Assembly (NCBI GenBank): GCA_019459485.1
Contig: JAIBEZ010000098.1
Location: 1-64,000 of the forward strand
Direction: 5' to 3'
Length of the DNA: 64,000 nt
Source: Prolixibacteraceae bacterium
GTDB lineage: Bacteria; Bacteroidota; Bacteroidia; Bacteroidales; Prolixibacteraceae
Shown here: positions 26,222 through 35,088 of the stretch, piece after piece
Numbering within the stretch: the stretch's first letter is position 1
How the letters are laid out: every line of letters starts with the position of its first letter
Position numbers and translations under genes: made by a program
Notes under the pieces: generated by a model
Databases searched by the model: none
The model's input: only the letters and a program-made list of their open reading frames with translations
What the model was told of the DNA's origin: nothing

Positions 26222-27778
26222 TTACCCGTACCATTCTCGTGTCCGTTTGGTAGTTTTCAAACAGTCGATGGCAATATTTACATTGCTGACCACCTGAAAG
26301 TCGAACATTCCTACGCAAATAAAGTCGGCGCCATTGTCGTATGCCCATTGAAATCCGTCTTTGGGTTCGATGGCTCCTGCCGCCAGAACTTTAAAGCCCA
26401 TTACCGGTACAGTGGTTTTGCTCACAAAATCAATTACCTTTTCAGGAAAAAGGCAGAACATGTTGTTGTGGAATCGGTTGTGATCGAGGTAGTTTTTGCC
26501 ATCAACTTCGAACACGACGCGGTTTTCGCGTGGGTGAGCCGACCAGTACTGATCGTGGTGCATGGTTTTCATGTAATAATCAGGAATGATTCCCTGGTCG
26601 GCACAGGCAATGAGCGATTCAACCGAATGAGCGCCCAAACCGGCGGTGTATCCCTGCTGACGAATGTGATTGATCATTTCGTCAATCACCTCTATTTTGT
26701 TGTCGCGCACCAGCCAGTCGCACCAGTTTCCCTGCACCTGAATGATGTCAACTCCGAAATCGATTGCTTTGTCAATGTTCTCAAAAAAGAGTTTTTTATC
26801 CGTGTGCGATCCAACTTTATCAAGTCCTTTCCAGTCCAGATTTGGAGCCACCTGTGTGATTACTTTCATCTTGCTTCCGGTCATCTTTTTGTATTTGGCC
26901 AGAAGCGGATTCGATGGAAATCCAATGTTGATGGTGTTGATTCCAGCTTTTTCAGCAAGTATAAGTGTTTCATATACTTTTTGTTCGGTGTTGTAGGCCT
27001 TGAATAGGGTATCGGTATAAATCAGGTCACGACCATGCGACCATCCGCCAATCAGGTTCCCGCCTGCGATCATTCTGCTGATTTCATGTTTCCCGATTTT
27101 TCCTTTGGGAAGTTCACCTTTAAGCTCGCTCAACGCGGTTTGATTAACCTGAATGGTCGCACCCGACATTACATCAACTCCATACGTTTTAAAATTGCTT
27201 ATCGCTCCCAAGCCCATTGCTCCCAAAACCGGGAGAGTGGCAAGGTTTTTCAATGCTTCACGCCGGGAAGAACTGTTTTCAGGTTCAGGAGCAATTGTTT
27301 TTTTTCGGTTTCGGTACATCGAAATAAAGGTATCGATGCTGTAACCCTTTTCGTGATAGAAGAAAAGAAACAGGAGAGCGGCTGCTTCGATAAACAGCTT
27401 GTCCACTATGAAAAGATGGCCGTCGGAAGCATTCATTAGCGGATTGCCAAAAGGTGGATAAGCAAAATAATACAAGGTCAACAGCAGCGCTCCGGAAAGT
27501 GCGGCAACCCGGCTGAAAAGCCCGATGAAAAGTGCGAGCCCGATAAACAGCAGTGCATACATATTCAGGAAATCGCTGATGTTTAAAAGTGCCGGTGAAT
27601 TTGCAATCCAGTGGTAAAATCCGGAGAAAAATCCTGAAGTGTTCAGTAAAAATCCAGAAGCTGTCCAGTTACCCTGAAGAATTTTGGCGGTTCCTTCGTA
27701 CAGAAAATGCCAGCCAATGGCAACGCGAAGGATGGTAATAAATAAACGGTTATAAAATGTTTTTTGCTGAAGTTCCAT
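26222..27778 (-). CDS. Fusion of a DoxX-like membrane domain and an aldo/keto-reductase-like TIM barrel
   Basis: The 518-residue protein begins with a DoxX-type four-helix membrane domain (residues about 10-145; VAIGWHFLYEGTAKIL is the family start). A linker follows with SSRREALKNLATLPVLGAMG (about 168-190), which has the layout of a Tat signal. The rest (about 225-518) is a TIM-barrel-like domain: MIAGGNLIGGWSHGRDL, AEKAGINTINIGFPSNPLLA, FGVDIIQVQGNWCDWLV and NGADFICVGMFDFQ. The frame is open throughout, so this is a real fusion or a long-standing one. The reaction is not known; DoxX proteins are linked to quinone or sulfur redox chemistry. Confidence 0.75.
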   Translation of the reverse strand: MELQQKTFYNRLFITILRVAIGWHFLYEGTAKILQGNWTASGFLLNTSGFFSGFYHWIANSPALLNISDFLNMYALLFIGLALFIGLFSRVAALSGALLLTLYYFAYPPFGNPLMNASDGHLFIVDKLFIEAAALLFLFFYHEKGYSIDTFISMYRNRKKTIAPEPENSSSRREALKNLATLPVLGAMGLGAISNFKTYGVDVMSGATIQVNQTALSELKGELPKGKIGKHEISRMIAGGNLIGGWSHGRDLIYTDTLFKAYNTEQKVYETLILAEKAGINTINIGFPSNPLLAKYKKMTGSKMKVITQVAPNLDWKGLDKVGSHTDKKLFFENIDKAIDFGVDIIQVQGNWCDWLVRDNKIEVIDEMINHIRQQGYTAGLGAHSVESLIACADQGIIPDYYMKTMHHDQYWSAHPRENRVVFEVDGKNYLDHNRFHNNMFCLFPEKVIDFVSKTTVPVMGFKVLAAGAIEPKDGFQWAYDNGADFICVGMFDFQVVSNVNIAIDCLKTTKRTREWYG

Positions 27779-27883
27779 GTGAGTTTGGTTAGTTGGTTTG
27801 ATGATTGGTTTATTTCAAAATCAGACCGTTAATTTCAGCAACTTTTTCGAAAAAACAGATAAAAGGATGAAATTTTTATTAAA

Positions 27884-27954
27884 AACCAAATAGGCGCATA
27901 GGTCACTGTAGAATTAAACTATATTTTCTATGTGTTCTATGTGCCTATGTGGTT
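27884..27954. repeat. Imperfect inverted repeat with CATAGG/CCTATG units
   Basis: A left arm at 27884-27913 (AACCAAATAGGCGCATAG...) and a right arm at 27926-27954 (...CTATGTGCCTATGTGGTT) are inverse complements at most positions. The arms also carry a short-period CTATGTG motif. It lies between the DoxX fusion gene and the decayed helicase tail. Intergenic palindromes of this kind recur in Bacteroidota genomes; function unknown. Confidence 0.5.
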
Positions 27955-27959
27955 AATTT

Positions 27960-28092
27960 TTATCGTCTCGCCTCCAAATATTTAATAACAAACCGAATTT
28001 CGGAATAAGTGTAGCTTTCACCGATTGCCGATCTGATTTCGTTTATGCAGCTTATCCGTTGCTTTTCCAAGTATTCCAGAATAACTTTCGCC
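27960..28092 (-). pseudogene. Diverged copy of the 3' end of the PIF1-like helicase gene
   Basis: Read on the minus strand it encodes AKVILEYLEKQRISCINEIR, then SAIGESYTYSEIRFVIKYLE and ARR before TAA. The resident helicase at 28836-31310 ends with IRSAIGESYSYSEIRFVIKY and LEANR. Over the last 27 codons I count seven synonymous and two replacement differences, so the copy diverged under protein-level selection and is not a recent duplicate. The MNT-HEPN module lies between it and the resident gene, and both copies face the same way. Confidence 0.88.
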
Positions 28093-28115
28093 TTTATTTT
28101 TATTACATTTGCCTT

Positions 28116-28457
28116 ATGACAAAAAATGAAATCATATCACACATTAACCTTTCATTCAGTAATTTAAATGTAATCAAGGTGATTCTATTTGGTTCATACG
28201 CGAAAGGTACACAAACAGCAGATAGCGATATTGATTTGCTGGTTGTTACCAACGATGATTTTGTTTTCGAATCTTTTGCCGAAAAGATGAAAGTCAAAAC
28301 AAAGATTGCCAATGCGCTTAATCCGTTGCGAAAATATGTTGATATTGATCTTATCGTACATACAAAACCAATGTATAATAAGTTTATTGAATTGGACAGC
28401 GGTTTTAAAAGAGAAATACTAAGTTCAGGATCAGTTATTTATGAAGCAAACAACTAA
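28116..28457 (+). CDS. MNT-type nucleotidyltransferase antitoxin
   Basis: The start is taken at ATG 28116 (113 residues); the open frame extends to 28059 but that part lies in the decayed helicase tail. The nucleotidyltransferase signature ILFGSYAKGTQTADSDIDLL (G-S plus D-x-D) is intact. In MNT-HEPN modules this protein adds nucleotides to its HEPN partner and silences it. A TACATTTG -7 box at 28104-28111 ends 5 bp before the ATG, which predicts a leaderless message. The gene overlaps the HEPN gene by 17 bp. Confidence 0.87.
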   Translation: MTKNEIISHINLSFSNLNVIKVILFGSYAKGTQTADSDIDLLVVTNDDFVFESFAEKMKVKTKIANALNPLRKYVDIDLIVHTKPMYNKFIELDSGFKREILSSGSVIYEANN

Positions 28458-28830
28458 AGATTGGTTCATTGCTGCTGAAGATGATCTTTTGGCAGCCAAG
28501 AAACTTGGTGATGAAGACCGACTTACCAATGTAGTTGCTTTTCATTGTCAGCAATGTCTTGAGAAATGCTTTAAAGCGATTATTGAGGAACAGGGTATGC
28601 CTTCCATTAAATCGCACGATCTGTTGAGGCTTCAACTGAATGCACGGATCCAGCTTTCAGAGCCCGAAATAATACTTCTCACAATTATCAACGAGGTTTA
28701 TATCGACGCTCGTTACCCCGGAGATTTGGGTCTTTTGCCTCATGGGAAACCAACAAAAGCAGAGGTTAAAACTTTCATTGAATTTTGTGAATCACTATTT
28801 AAAAAGGTACTGCTGCAAATCGGTTCATAA
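28441..28830 (+). CDS. HEPN-domain toxin of an MNT-HEPN pair
   Basis: The 129-residue protein has the usual HEPN layout: DWFIAAEDDLLAAKKL, then VAFHCQQCLEKCFKAIIEEQ, a SHDLLRL loop, and DARYPGD near residue 90. HEPN toxins of this group are ribonucleases or tRNA-acting enzymes controlled by the MNT partner. It overlaps the MNT gene by 17 bp, and its stop lies 5 bp from the stop codon of the convergent helicase gene. Confidence 0.87.
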   Translation: MKQTTKDWFIAAEDDLLAAKKLGDEDRLTNVVAFHCQQCLEKCFKAIIEEQGMPSIKSHDLLRLQLNARIQLSEPEIILLTIINEVYIDARYPGDLGLLPHGKPTKAEVKTFIEFCESLFKKVLLQIGS

Positions 28831-28835
28831 GGCTT

Positions 28836-31310
28836 TTATCGGTTCGCCTCCAGATATTTAATCACAAACCGGATTTCAGAATAGCTGTAGCTTTCGCCGA
28901 TTGCAGATCGGATTTCGTTGATTTGTGTCGTTCGGTTTTTCTCAACATAAGCTGCAATCACTTTAACCTTCGCAGATTCAACAAATTTGGATATTTCCAA
29001 TTCTCCAAGCCCGACGTAATGGGCCAGATGCCCTTCGATGGTCGAAGCCGCGAAATTTCTTTCCGATGCAATTTCAGAAATTGACTTCCCGCTTTTATAC
29101 AATTCGTAGCTGATTTGCTTGGTGTCCATCGCGGCTTTTTCGGCTTCTTTTTCGGCGCCAATTGGCAAATCCATTCCTTTTTGTTTTCGGTAAGCTATCA
29201 CCAATTCAATTATTTCCTTGCCAAATTGCTGCAACCGTGCTCCGCCCATTCCTTTTACCGCTTTTAGTCCGGCCCTTGAAGCAGGCAAAGTTTGGGTGAT
29301 TTCGAGCAGTGTTTTCTGCGGAAGTATCCGCGCGATTTCAACATTCAATATGTGCGATTTTTGGTCGCGCCATTTCTTCAGTTTGCTGTAAAATTCAGGA
29401 TGCATCGTGAACGACGACGAACTGACTGTTGGCTTTCCTTTGTAGTTTGATTCAGGAATTTCGATGGCCGCTTTTGATTTGGTTTCGAGGTAGGTTTTTA
29501 TGCTGAACCCGTTTTTGCACAATTCTAAGCACACTTTTTTCGTGTTTATTTCTTTCCGGAGTTTATCGGCAGCATCGTTGAAACTTTTGCGGATGGCTTT
29601 GTTGTCGGTATCAAACGTAGCTTCCGAAAAAGCCTGTTCGACAATGGTAAAAAGTTTTCCGGAGAAATAATCGGAAGCTTTTTTAACCCGTTCCTGAAGT
29701 TGTGGATTTTCCTCGGCATTGGGTGCAGTGGCAATCAGTTGCCTCATTTGATTTTCGAATTTTACCGACACATTAATAAGTTCAGTTTGCAGCGGTATGG
29801 TCATTCCCTGCAAGTTGGTTTTCAGGTTACCAAGTAATTGAGCTGCATGTTCTTCCCAAAGTTTTAGCAAGTATTCAATCTGGCGCTGCATCGACTTAAA
29901 ATCAAACAGATCGCTTAACAATTGCTGCACATATTCTTTGCGCGATTTTTCAAGTTCGGCGGGTCCCGGCTGGTTGCGTTCCACATCATCGGTAAACTGA
30001 ATAACCGTGGTATCGTTTTTTACGCTGTAATCGGCAATTGGCGAACTCAACACCAATCCTTCCAGTGTTTTACAACGACTTAGCGCCACATAAACCTGAC
30101 CGTGTGCAAATGATGCGCGCGCATCAATAATCGCTTTTTCGAACGTCAATCCCTGGCTTTTGTGAATGGTAATAGCCCATGCCAGTTTCAGCGGGTACTG
30201 AATAAACTTGCCAATTACATCTTCTTCAATTTCCTGGGTAGTTTCATTCAGGGCGTATTTTGCATTTTGCCATTCCACTTTCTCCACCTCAATTGATTCA
30301 GCGTCGCCGGGGCAAAGTACCTCAATTTCACCGTCAACAATGTTGATGATTTTACCGATTTTGCCATTGTAGAAACGTTTTTCCGGCGACAAATCATTTT
30401 TAACGAACATCACCTGCGCACCAACCTTTAATTCCAGCTCCGGATCAGTGGGATAGGAATATTCAGGAAATTCACCCTGTATTTCGGCTGTAAATTTATA
30501 CGATTTGGTTTTCAGCTTTCCCAGTTTCAGATCGTTGATTTGCTGCGACTGGTAATTGTGGGTGGTGAGCGTAATGTATCCTTCTTTTTCTTCAGGGTTG
30601 AATCCCGGAATGTATCGCTTGTTCAACTCCTGAAGGGTTTCCACATCCATGCGGTTTTCGCGCACCTTATTCAGCAAGTCGATAAACCGCTGGTCGCTTT
30701 GGCGGAAAATATGGTTCAGCTCAATTCCGGTGAATTTGGAACGCTGCAAAGCATGGCTGCTGAAGAAAAACCCGGTTTCGTAATAGGGTTTCAGAATGTT
30801 CCAGTCGTCGTCTTTTATAACAGGAGCCAATTGCTGCAAGTCGCCGATCATGAGTAATTGCACCCCGCCAAAGGGTTTGTATCGGTTTTTGTATTGGCGC
30901 AAAACCTCGTCAATTCCGTCCAGAATATCGGCGCGAACCATCGAGATTTCGTCGATCACCAGCAAATCGAGACTCCGCATGATGTTGATCTTTTCGCGGC
31001 TGAAACGTTTGATTCCGGCGGCCACATTTCCATCAGCAGGAACAGTTACAGGTCGCAGCTGATCAGGGTTCTGCGGAATCTGTGGGCCGAACGACATCTG
31101 GAAAAATGAATGAATGGTAACACCACCCGCATTGATCGCCGCCACACCAGTCGGTGCAACCACCACCATACGTTTGGGTGACAGTTTTTTCAGGTTACGC
31201 AGAAAGGTGGTTTTTCCGGTACCGGCCTTCCCGGTCAGGAAAATATTTTGGTTGGTGTATTGTAGGAAATCGAAAGCAAGTTCGAGTTGCGGGTTGGATT
31301 GGTATTGCAT
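28836..31310 (-). CDS. PIF1/RecD-like superfamily 1 helicase with HRDC and C-terminal HTH
   Basis: The 824-residue protein has Walker A GKAGTGKTTFL (about residues 27-37), VVVAPTGVAAINAGGVTIHS, Walker B LLVIDEISMV, GDLQQLAPV, and the C-terminal motif AWAITIHKSQGLTFEKAIID then VYVALSRC. A central region without known match is followed by an HRDC-like domain (about 645-715) and a helix-turn-helix tail (about 730-824, SISEIASERNFAASTIEGHL). It unwinds DNA with 5'-3' polarity in the PIF1/RecD class by analogy. A diverged copy of its last 43 codons sits at 27960-28092, beyond the toxin module. Confidence 0.9.
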   Translation of the reverse strand: MQYQSNPQLELAFDFLQYTNQNIFLTGKAGTGKTTFLRNLKKLSPKRMVVVAPTGVAAINAGGVTIHSFFQMSFGPQIPQNPDQLRPVTVPADGNVAAGIKRFSREKINIMRSLDLLVIDEISMVRADILDGIDEVLRQYKNRYKPFGGVQLLMIGDLQQLAPVIKDDDWNILKPYYETGFFFSSHALQRSKFTGIELNHIFRQSDQRFIDLLNKVRENRMDVETLQELNKRYIPGFNPEEKEGYITLTTHNYQSQQINDLKLGKLKTKSYKFTAEIQGEFPEYSYPTDPELELKVGAQVMFVKNDLSPEKRFYNGKIGKIINIVDGEIEVLCPGDAESIEVEKVEWQNAKYALNETTQEIEEDVIGKFIQYPLKLAWAITIHKSQGLTFEKAIIDARASFAHGQVYVALSRCKTLEGLVLSSPIADYSVKNDTTVIQFTDDVERNQPGPAELEKSRKEYVQQLLSDLFDFKSMQRQIEYLLKLWEEHAAQLLGNLKTNLQGMTIPLQTELINVSVKFENQMRQLIATAPNAEENPQLQERVKKASDYFSGKLFTIVEQAFSEATFDTDNKAIRKSFNDAADKLRKEINTKKVCLELCKNGFSIKTYLETKSKAAIEIPESNYKGKPTVSSSSFTMHPEFYSKLKKWRDQKSHILNVEIARILPQKTLLEITQTLPASRAGLKAVKGMGGARLQQFGKEIIELVIAYRKQKGMDLPIGAEKEAEKAAMDTKQISYELYKSGKSISEIASERNFAASTIEGHLAHYVGLGELEISKFVESAKVKVIAAYVEKNRTTQINEIRSAIGESYSYSEIRFVIKYLEANR

Positions 31311-31322
31311 GGTGGATGGAGG

Positions 31323-32162
31323 TTATTTATTTTTCTTTTTGGTTTCATTTAAAACCTTCTTATTGTCGCTTTCAAATTTCCGCTGTACCTTTTTTACATC
31401 TTCTGATGCAGGTAAATTTTCAGGACGAATACCCCTTTCAACGAGCATCTTTCTGACTGCAGAACTATTTTCCACATGTTCTATTTCAATTGGATTCTGT
31501 CCTTTCAAATCTTTTGATTGAACATTCAATCCAGTCATTTCAGCGGCAAGATCTTTTGCTTTTATGCTTATTGTTGGGAGAAAATCTGCAATTGGTCTAT
31601 TCTCAGGTACTCCCATTTTCTTTTTTAATTGTAGAGTTGATAATCGGAACAAAGCCTGATCCCCTTTTGAACGAATAATAGCAAATCCTTGATTGTTAAC
31701 GCCACGCTCATAAAGGATACCTGAAAGTTGTTTCTCCGTTTGGCTGAGTTTTTCGCGGGCCTGTACCCGTTCAAATTCCAAAAGTCTTTGCTCAATTATC
31801 TCTGCCCTACGGGTTTGTACTGCAAAATAATTTTGGGCAAAGGCTATTTCTGGTTTCCTGCTGTCTCCATTTTGTGCAATTAGATAACATGCATAGCGCG
31901 TAAGAAGGATGTCGATTATTTCTCTTTCAGCACCTTTTGCTAAGGTTATCATTTTCCTGACGTCAGGAAAATGATCGTTGATTTCCTCTCCTGCATTTTG
32001 ACAAGCATCTTTTGCTTTTTGTATGACCTTTTCAAAATTTTCCCATTTACTGTATCCAAGGAGGATTTGTAATTCCCTGCCACTCCAACATTCTATGTCA
32101 TCAAATTCAGATGCAGCTGATTCAAATTGTTCAAGAAGTTGTTGTATTTCTTCTGTTTTCAT
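31323..32162 (-). CDS. dinD: DinD-like DNA-damage-inducible protein
   Basis: The 279-residue protein has the Bro-N-like start [60 protein letters not shown] and [13 protein letters not shown] of the DinD family, and a C-terminal part with [20 protein letters not shown]. In E. coli DinD is SOS-induced and inhibits RecA-driven strand exchange. It lies 12 bp upstream of the helicase gene in the same direction, so the two may be co-transcribed as DNA-repair functions. I see no clear LexA box. Confidence 0.85.
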   Translation of the reverse strand: MKTEEIQQLLEQFESAASEFDDIECWSGRELQILLGYSKWENFEKVIQKAKDACQNAGEEINDHFPDVRKMITLAKGAEREIIDILLTRYACYLIAQNGDSRKPEIAFAQNYFAVQTRRAEIIEQRLLEFERVQAREKLSQTEKQLSGILYERGVNNQGFAIIRSKGDQALFRLSTLQLKKKMGVPENRPIADFLPTISIKAKDLAAEMTGLNVQSKDLKGQNPIEIEHVENSSAVRKMLVERGIRPENLPASEDVKKVQRKFESDNKKVLNETKKKNK

Positions 32163-32278
32163 GACATATTCCTTTATGATTGATTTTTATATTATAACAA
32201 ATATAAAGAATTCAAGTCAGATAAAAGGTTGTTACAGTTTCTATATTCTAAAATGGCATTGGAAAGATTGTTAATCAA

Positions 32279-32314
32279 AAACAGCAGCCCGGAAATTCAT
32301 CCGAACTGCTGTTT
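32279..32314 (-). terminator. Hairpin terminator after the MFS gene
   Basis: AAACAGCAG (32279-32287) and CTGCTGTTT (32306-32314) pair perfectly and enclose a further CGG/CCG pair. Read on the minus strand it follows the MFS stop codon and ends in a short T-run. Confidence 0.6.
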
Positions 32315-32341
32315 CTTTCTGAAAACTGAGACTGAGACTGC

Positions 32342-33550
32342 CTACTTCTTTACAGAAGGCACTTTCAGGATACCAACCAAAACGGTTGCGATTACAAGGA
32401 AAACCGCGGCAACCAGATAACCATTGCTGTAGGCGCCGGTTTTATCGGCTACCATACCACCCAGCATCGGGCCAATTACTCCGGCCACACCCCATCCGGT
32501 GAAAATCATTCCGTAGTTAACTCCCAGGTTTTTCATGCCAAAAAATTCGGCGGTGGTGGTGGGGAACAGTGAGAAAACGGCTCCGTAAGCCAGTCCTGCA
32601 ACGGCTGAACCAACCATCAGCAAAGGGATGGATGTGTAGAACATGAAAAGGAACATGTTCACTGCCTGAATCATAAATACGATCATCATTGCACGGGTAC
32701 GTCCAACTTTGTCAGATAAAACGCCTGCACCCAAACGGCCCAATGCGTTGAAAACGGAAAGAATAACCACCAGCAAGAACCCGGCAGTTTTCCAGTCGGC
32801 CTGAACTACCGCGATACTTGGAAGGTGCGCAATCAGCATCAGTCCAGCGGTAGCTGCAAGCAAATACATGATCCACAGCAAATAGAACTGCGGCGTTTTC
32901 GACACTTCGTCCCAGGTGAAGTTATTTCCCTTGGAGGCAGGAGCAGCGTTATTGTTCGCGGCTTTTGGCGCCACCACTTCAGGAGGGTTTTTCAGGAAAA
33001 TTGCAAGCACTACAACTGCAACAATGGCAAATACGCCGAGAATAATGAAAGTATTGCTGATTCCCTGAGTTCTAAGTAAACTGGCAGTAATTGGAGTAAT
33101 GTAAACCGGCGAAAGGCCGACTCCGGCAACCACGATTCCGGCAATCATTCCTTTTTTAGACGATTCGAACCATTTCATGGCGCATGGTGTGGCGGCCGAA
33201 TAGCCGAGTCCGATTCCTATTGAACCGATTACACCGAAAGTAAATACCATCATGGCCAGACTGGTTGCAAAACCGGAGGCGATCAATCCGCCACCGAGCA
33301 TTAATCCGCTGAAAATGGTTACTGGTCGCGGTCCAAATTTATCCTGAGCCCGTCCGGCAAATATCATGGTAACTGCAAAAACTGCTGCCGAAACAGTAAA
33401 GGGAAGTGCGGCATCTGTATTGGTCCATCCCCAGTCGCTTACCAGCGCTTTTTTGATGACGCCCCACGAGTACAGGACGCCCATAACCAGGTTTATGCCC
33501 AATGCGGCAAAGGTGATGGTCCAACCTTGTTTGTTAGTTGATTTGTTCAT
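32342..33550 (-). CDS. OFA-family major facilitator transporter
   Basis: The start is set at ATG 33550 (402 residues, MNKSTNKQGWTITFAALGIN); the frame opens further upstream, but that part is charged, not membrane-like and lies in intergenic sequence. Twelve hydrophobic spans can be traced, with MFS loop motifs GRAQDKFGPR (loop 2-3) and GVLSDKVGRTRAM (loop 8-9). The start MGVLYSWGVIKKAL is typical of the oxalate:formate antiporter (OFA) family, whose members carry small carboxylates. The substrate is not known. Confidence 0.87.
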   Translation of the reverse strand: MNKSTNKQGWTITFAALGINLVMGVLYSWGVIKKALVSDWGWTNTDAALPFTVSAAVFAVTMIFAGRAQDKFGPRPVTIFSGLMLGGGLIASGFATSLAMMVFTFGVIGSIGIGLGYSAATPCAMKWFESSKKGMIAGIVVAGVGLSPVYITPITASLLRTQGISNTFIILGVFAIVAVVVLAIFLKNPPEVVAPKAANNNAAPASKGNNFTWDEVSKTPQFYLLWIMYLLAATAGLMLIAHLPSIAVVQADWKTAGFLLVVILSVFNALGRLGAGVLSDKVGRTRAMMIVFMIQAVNMFLFMFYTSIPLLMVGSAVAGLAYGAVFSLFPTTTAEFFGMKNLGVNYGMIFTGWGVAGVIGPMLGGMVADKTGAYSNGYLVAAVFLVIATVLVGILKVPSVKK

Positions 33551-33773
33551 TTTTTTAAGAGATTTTTGGGTTCTTAAAATAATGTATAAAAACTTGAAAT
33601 TGCTAACAGCAAAAAGAGAAAAATTAGAATTGACACAAAAACGCCTTGGATGCTGATTATTCGAAAGTAGAATATGGGTTTTACTTAAAGAAATGAGTTG
33701 ATGGCCATTTTTGGTATTCTTCGCGATAAACATTACAATTGTACCACCTTAACATTCATTCAACTCACTAACC

Positions 33774-35030
33774 ATGATTCAAAAAATTTCATTTTTCCTG
33801 CTGATTTCCTGCTTCCTGATTTTTCAGGGATGCCAACCTGAAACTCAAAAAGAAACTTCAGCAACACCCCATTTCATTAAAATTGACGGTCCAAATCTGA
33901 TTGCCCCCAACGGCGAAAAGTTTTTTATCAGGGGGACCAACCTTGGCAACTGGCTCAATCCTGAAGGTTATATGTTTAGCTTTAAACGCACAAGCTCGGC
34001 CCGGTTGATCGATCAGGCTTTTCGCGAAATGGTTGGCCCCGACTTTACCAACGAATTCTGGAAACTGTTCAAAGACAATTACATCACCCGCGAAGACATT
34101 CGGTATATCCGAAAAACGGGTATGAACACGATCCGGATTCCGTTTCATTACAAGTTGTTTACCGATGAAGATTACATGGGACTGGCTGTCAATCAGGATG
34201 GGTTTCAAAGGCTGGACAGTCTGGTAGAATGGTGCCGCGAATCGGAAATTTACCTGATTCTGGACATGCACGATGCGCCTGGCGGGCAAACCGGCGACAA
34301 CATCGACGACAGTTATGGCTATCCGTGGTTGATGACCAGCGAAGAAAGTCAGCAACAGTTCATCGAAATCTGGAAAAAGATTGCCGATCATTACAAAAAC
34401 GAACCGGTTATTTTGGGATACGATTTTCTGAACGAACCAATTGCCCCCTATTTTGGCGACGACATGGAAATGCTGAACGCAGCGCTCGAACCACTTTACA
34501 AACGTGTCGTGGCTGCCATTCGCGAAGTGGATAAAAATCATATCGTTATGTTGGGCGGCGCGCAGTGGAACAGTAATTTCAAGGTTTTTAAAGATTCGAA
34601 GTTCGACGATAAAATGATGTACACCTGTCACCGCTACTGGTGCGACACGCTTCAAGCAAATATTCAGGATTATGTGGCTTTTCGCGACTCGGTGAACCTG
34701 CCGATTTTTATGGGCGAAACCGGAGAAAACAATCATCAGTGGGTGGCTGCATGGACCCGCCTGATGGAGCGCAACAACATTGGCTGGACTTACTGGCCAT
34801 ACAAGAGAATGGGCGGCCCCAGCTCAATGATGAATATCGCAGCACCCGAAAACTGGGAGTTAATCGTTGCTTTTACTGAAAGCCCGCGAAACAGTTTCGA
34901 TGAAATCAGAAAAGCCCGTCCCGATCAGGAATTGGTAAAAAAAGCCATGCTTCAACTGATAGAAAACAGCAAATTCACCAACACCAAAGTGAACGAAGGA
35001 TATGTTAAAGCGATGGGCATGGAGCCTTAG
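33774..35030 (+). CDS. Glycoside hydrolase family 5 lipoprotein (endoglucanase-like)
   Basis: The 418-residue protein has a lipoprotein leader (LIFQGC, Cys at residue 20) and a GH5 barrel: IRGTNLGNWLNPEGYM, IRKTGMNTIRIPFHY, LILDMHDAPGGQ, acid/base Glu221 in LNEPIAPYF, and nucleophile Glu315 in IFMGETGENNH. It should hydrolyse a beta-glucan or a similar glycan at the cell surface; substrate is unresolved. It converges on a GH20 gene with a shared terminator and is not in a SusCD locus. Confidence 0.9.
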   Translation: MIQKISFFLLISCFLIFQGCQPETQKETSATPHFIKIDGPNLIAPNGEKFFIRGTNLGNWLNPEGYMFSFKRTSSARLIDQAFREMVGPDFTNEFWKLFKDNYITREDIRYIRKTGMNTIRIPFHYKLFTDEDYMGLAVNQDGFQRLDSLVEWCRESEIYLILDMHDAPGGQTGDNIDDSYGYPWLMTSEESQQQFIEIWKKIADHYKNEPVILGYDFLNEPIAPYFGDDMEMLNAALEPLYKRVVAAIREVDKNHIVMLGGAQWNSNFKVFKDSKFDDKMMYTCHRYWCDTLQANIQDYVAFRDSVNLPIFMGETGENNHQWVAAWTRLMERNNIGWTYWPYKRMGGPSSMMNIAAPENWELIVAFTESPRNSFDEIRKARPDQELVKKAMLQLIENSKFTNTKVNEGYVKAMGMEP

Positions 35031-35053
35031 CAAAAACTTTGAAGGATAAAAGG

Positions 35054-35088
35054 ACAGGGTGCTCAGTTAAATGGGCACCCTGTTTTTT
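35054..35088. terminator. Bidirectional terminator between GH5 and GH20 genes
   Basis: ACAGGGTGC (35054-35062) and GCACCCTGT (35075-35083) form a perfect 9-bp stem with a T-run after it. The right end touches the stop codon of the GH20 gene. Confidence 0.8.

Noticed and set aside
28059-28115. Earlier start for the MNT gene
   Set aside because: The extra codons lie largely in the decayed helicase tail and over the -7 box; the family begins at MTKNEII.
33551-33733. N-terminal extension of the MFS gene
   Set aside because: The extra 61 residues are not membrane-like and the family starts at MNKSTNKQGW; the region looks intergenic.
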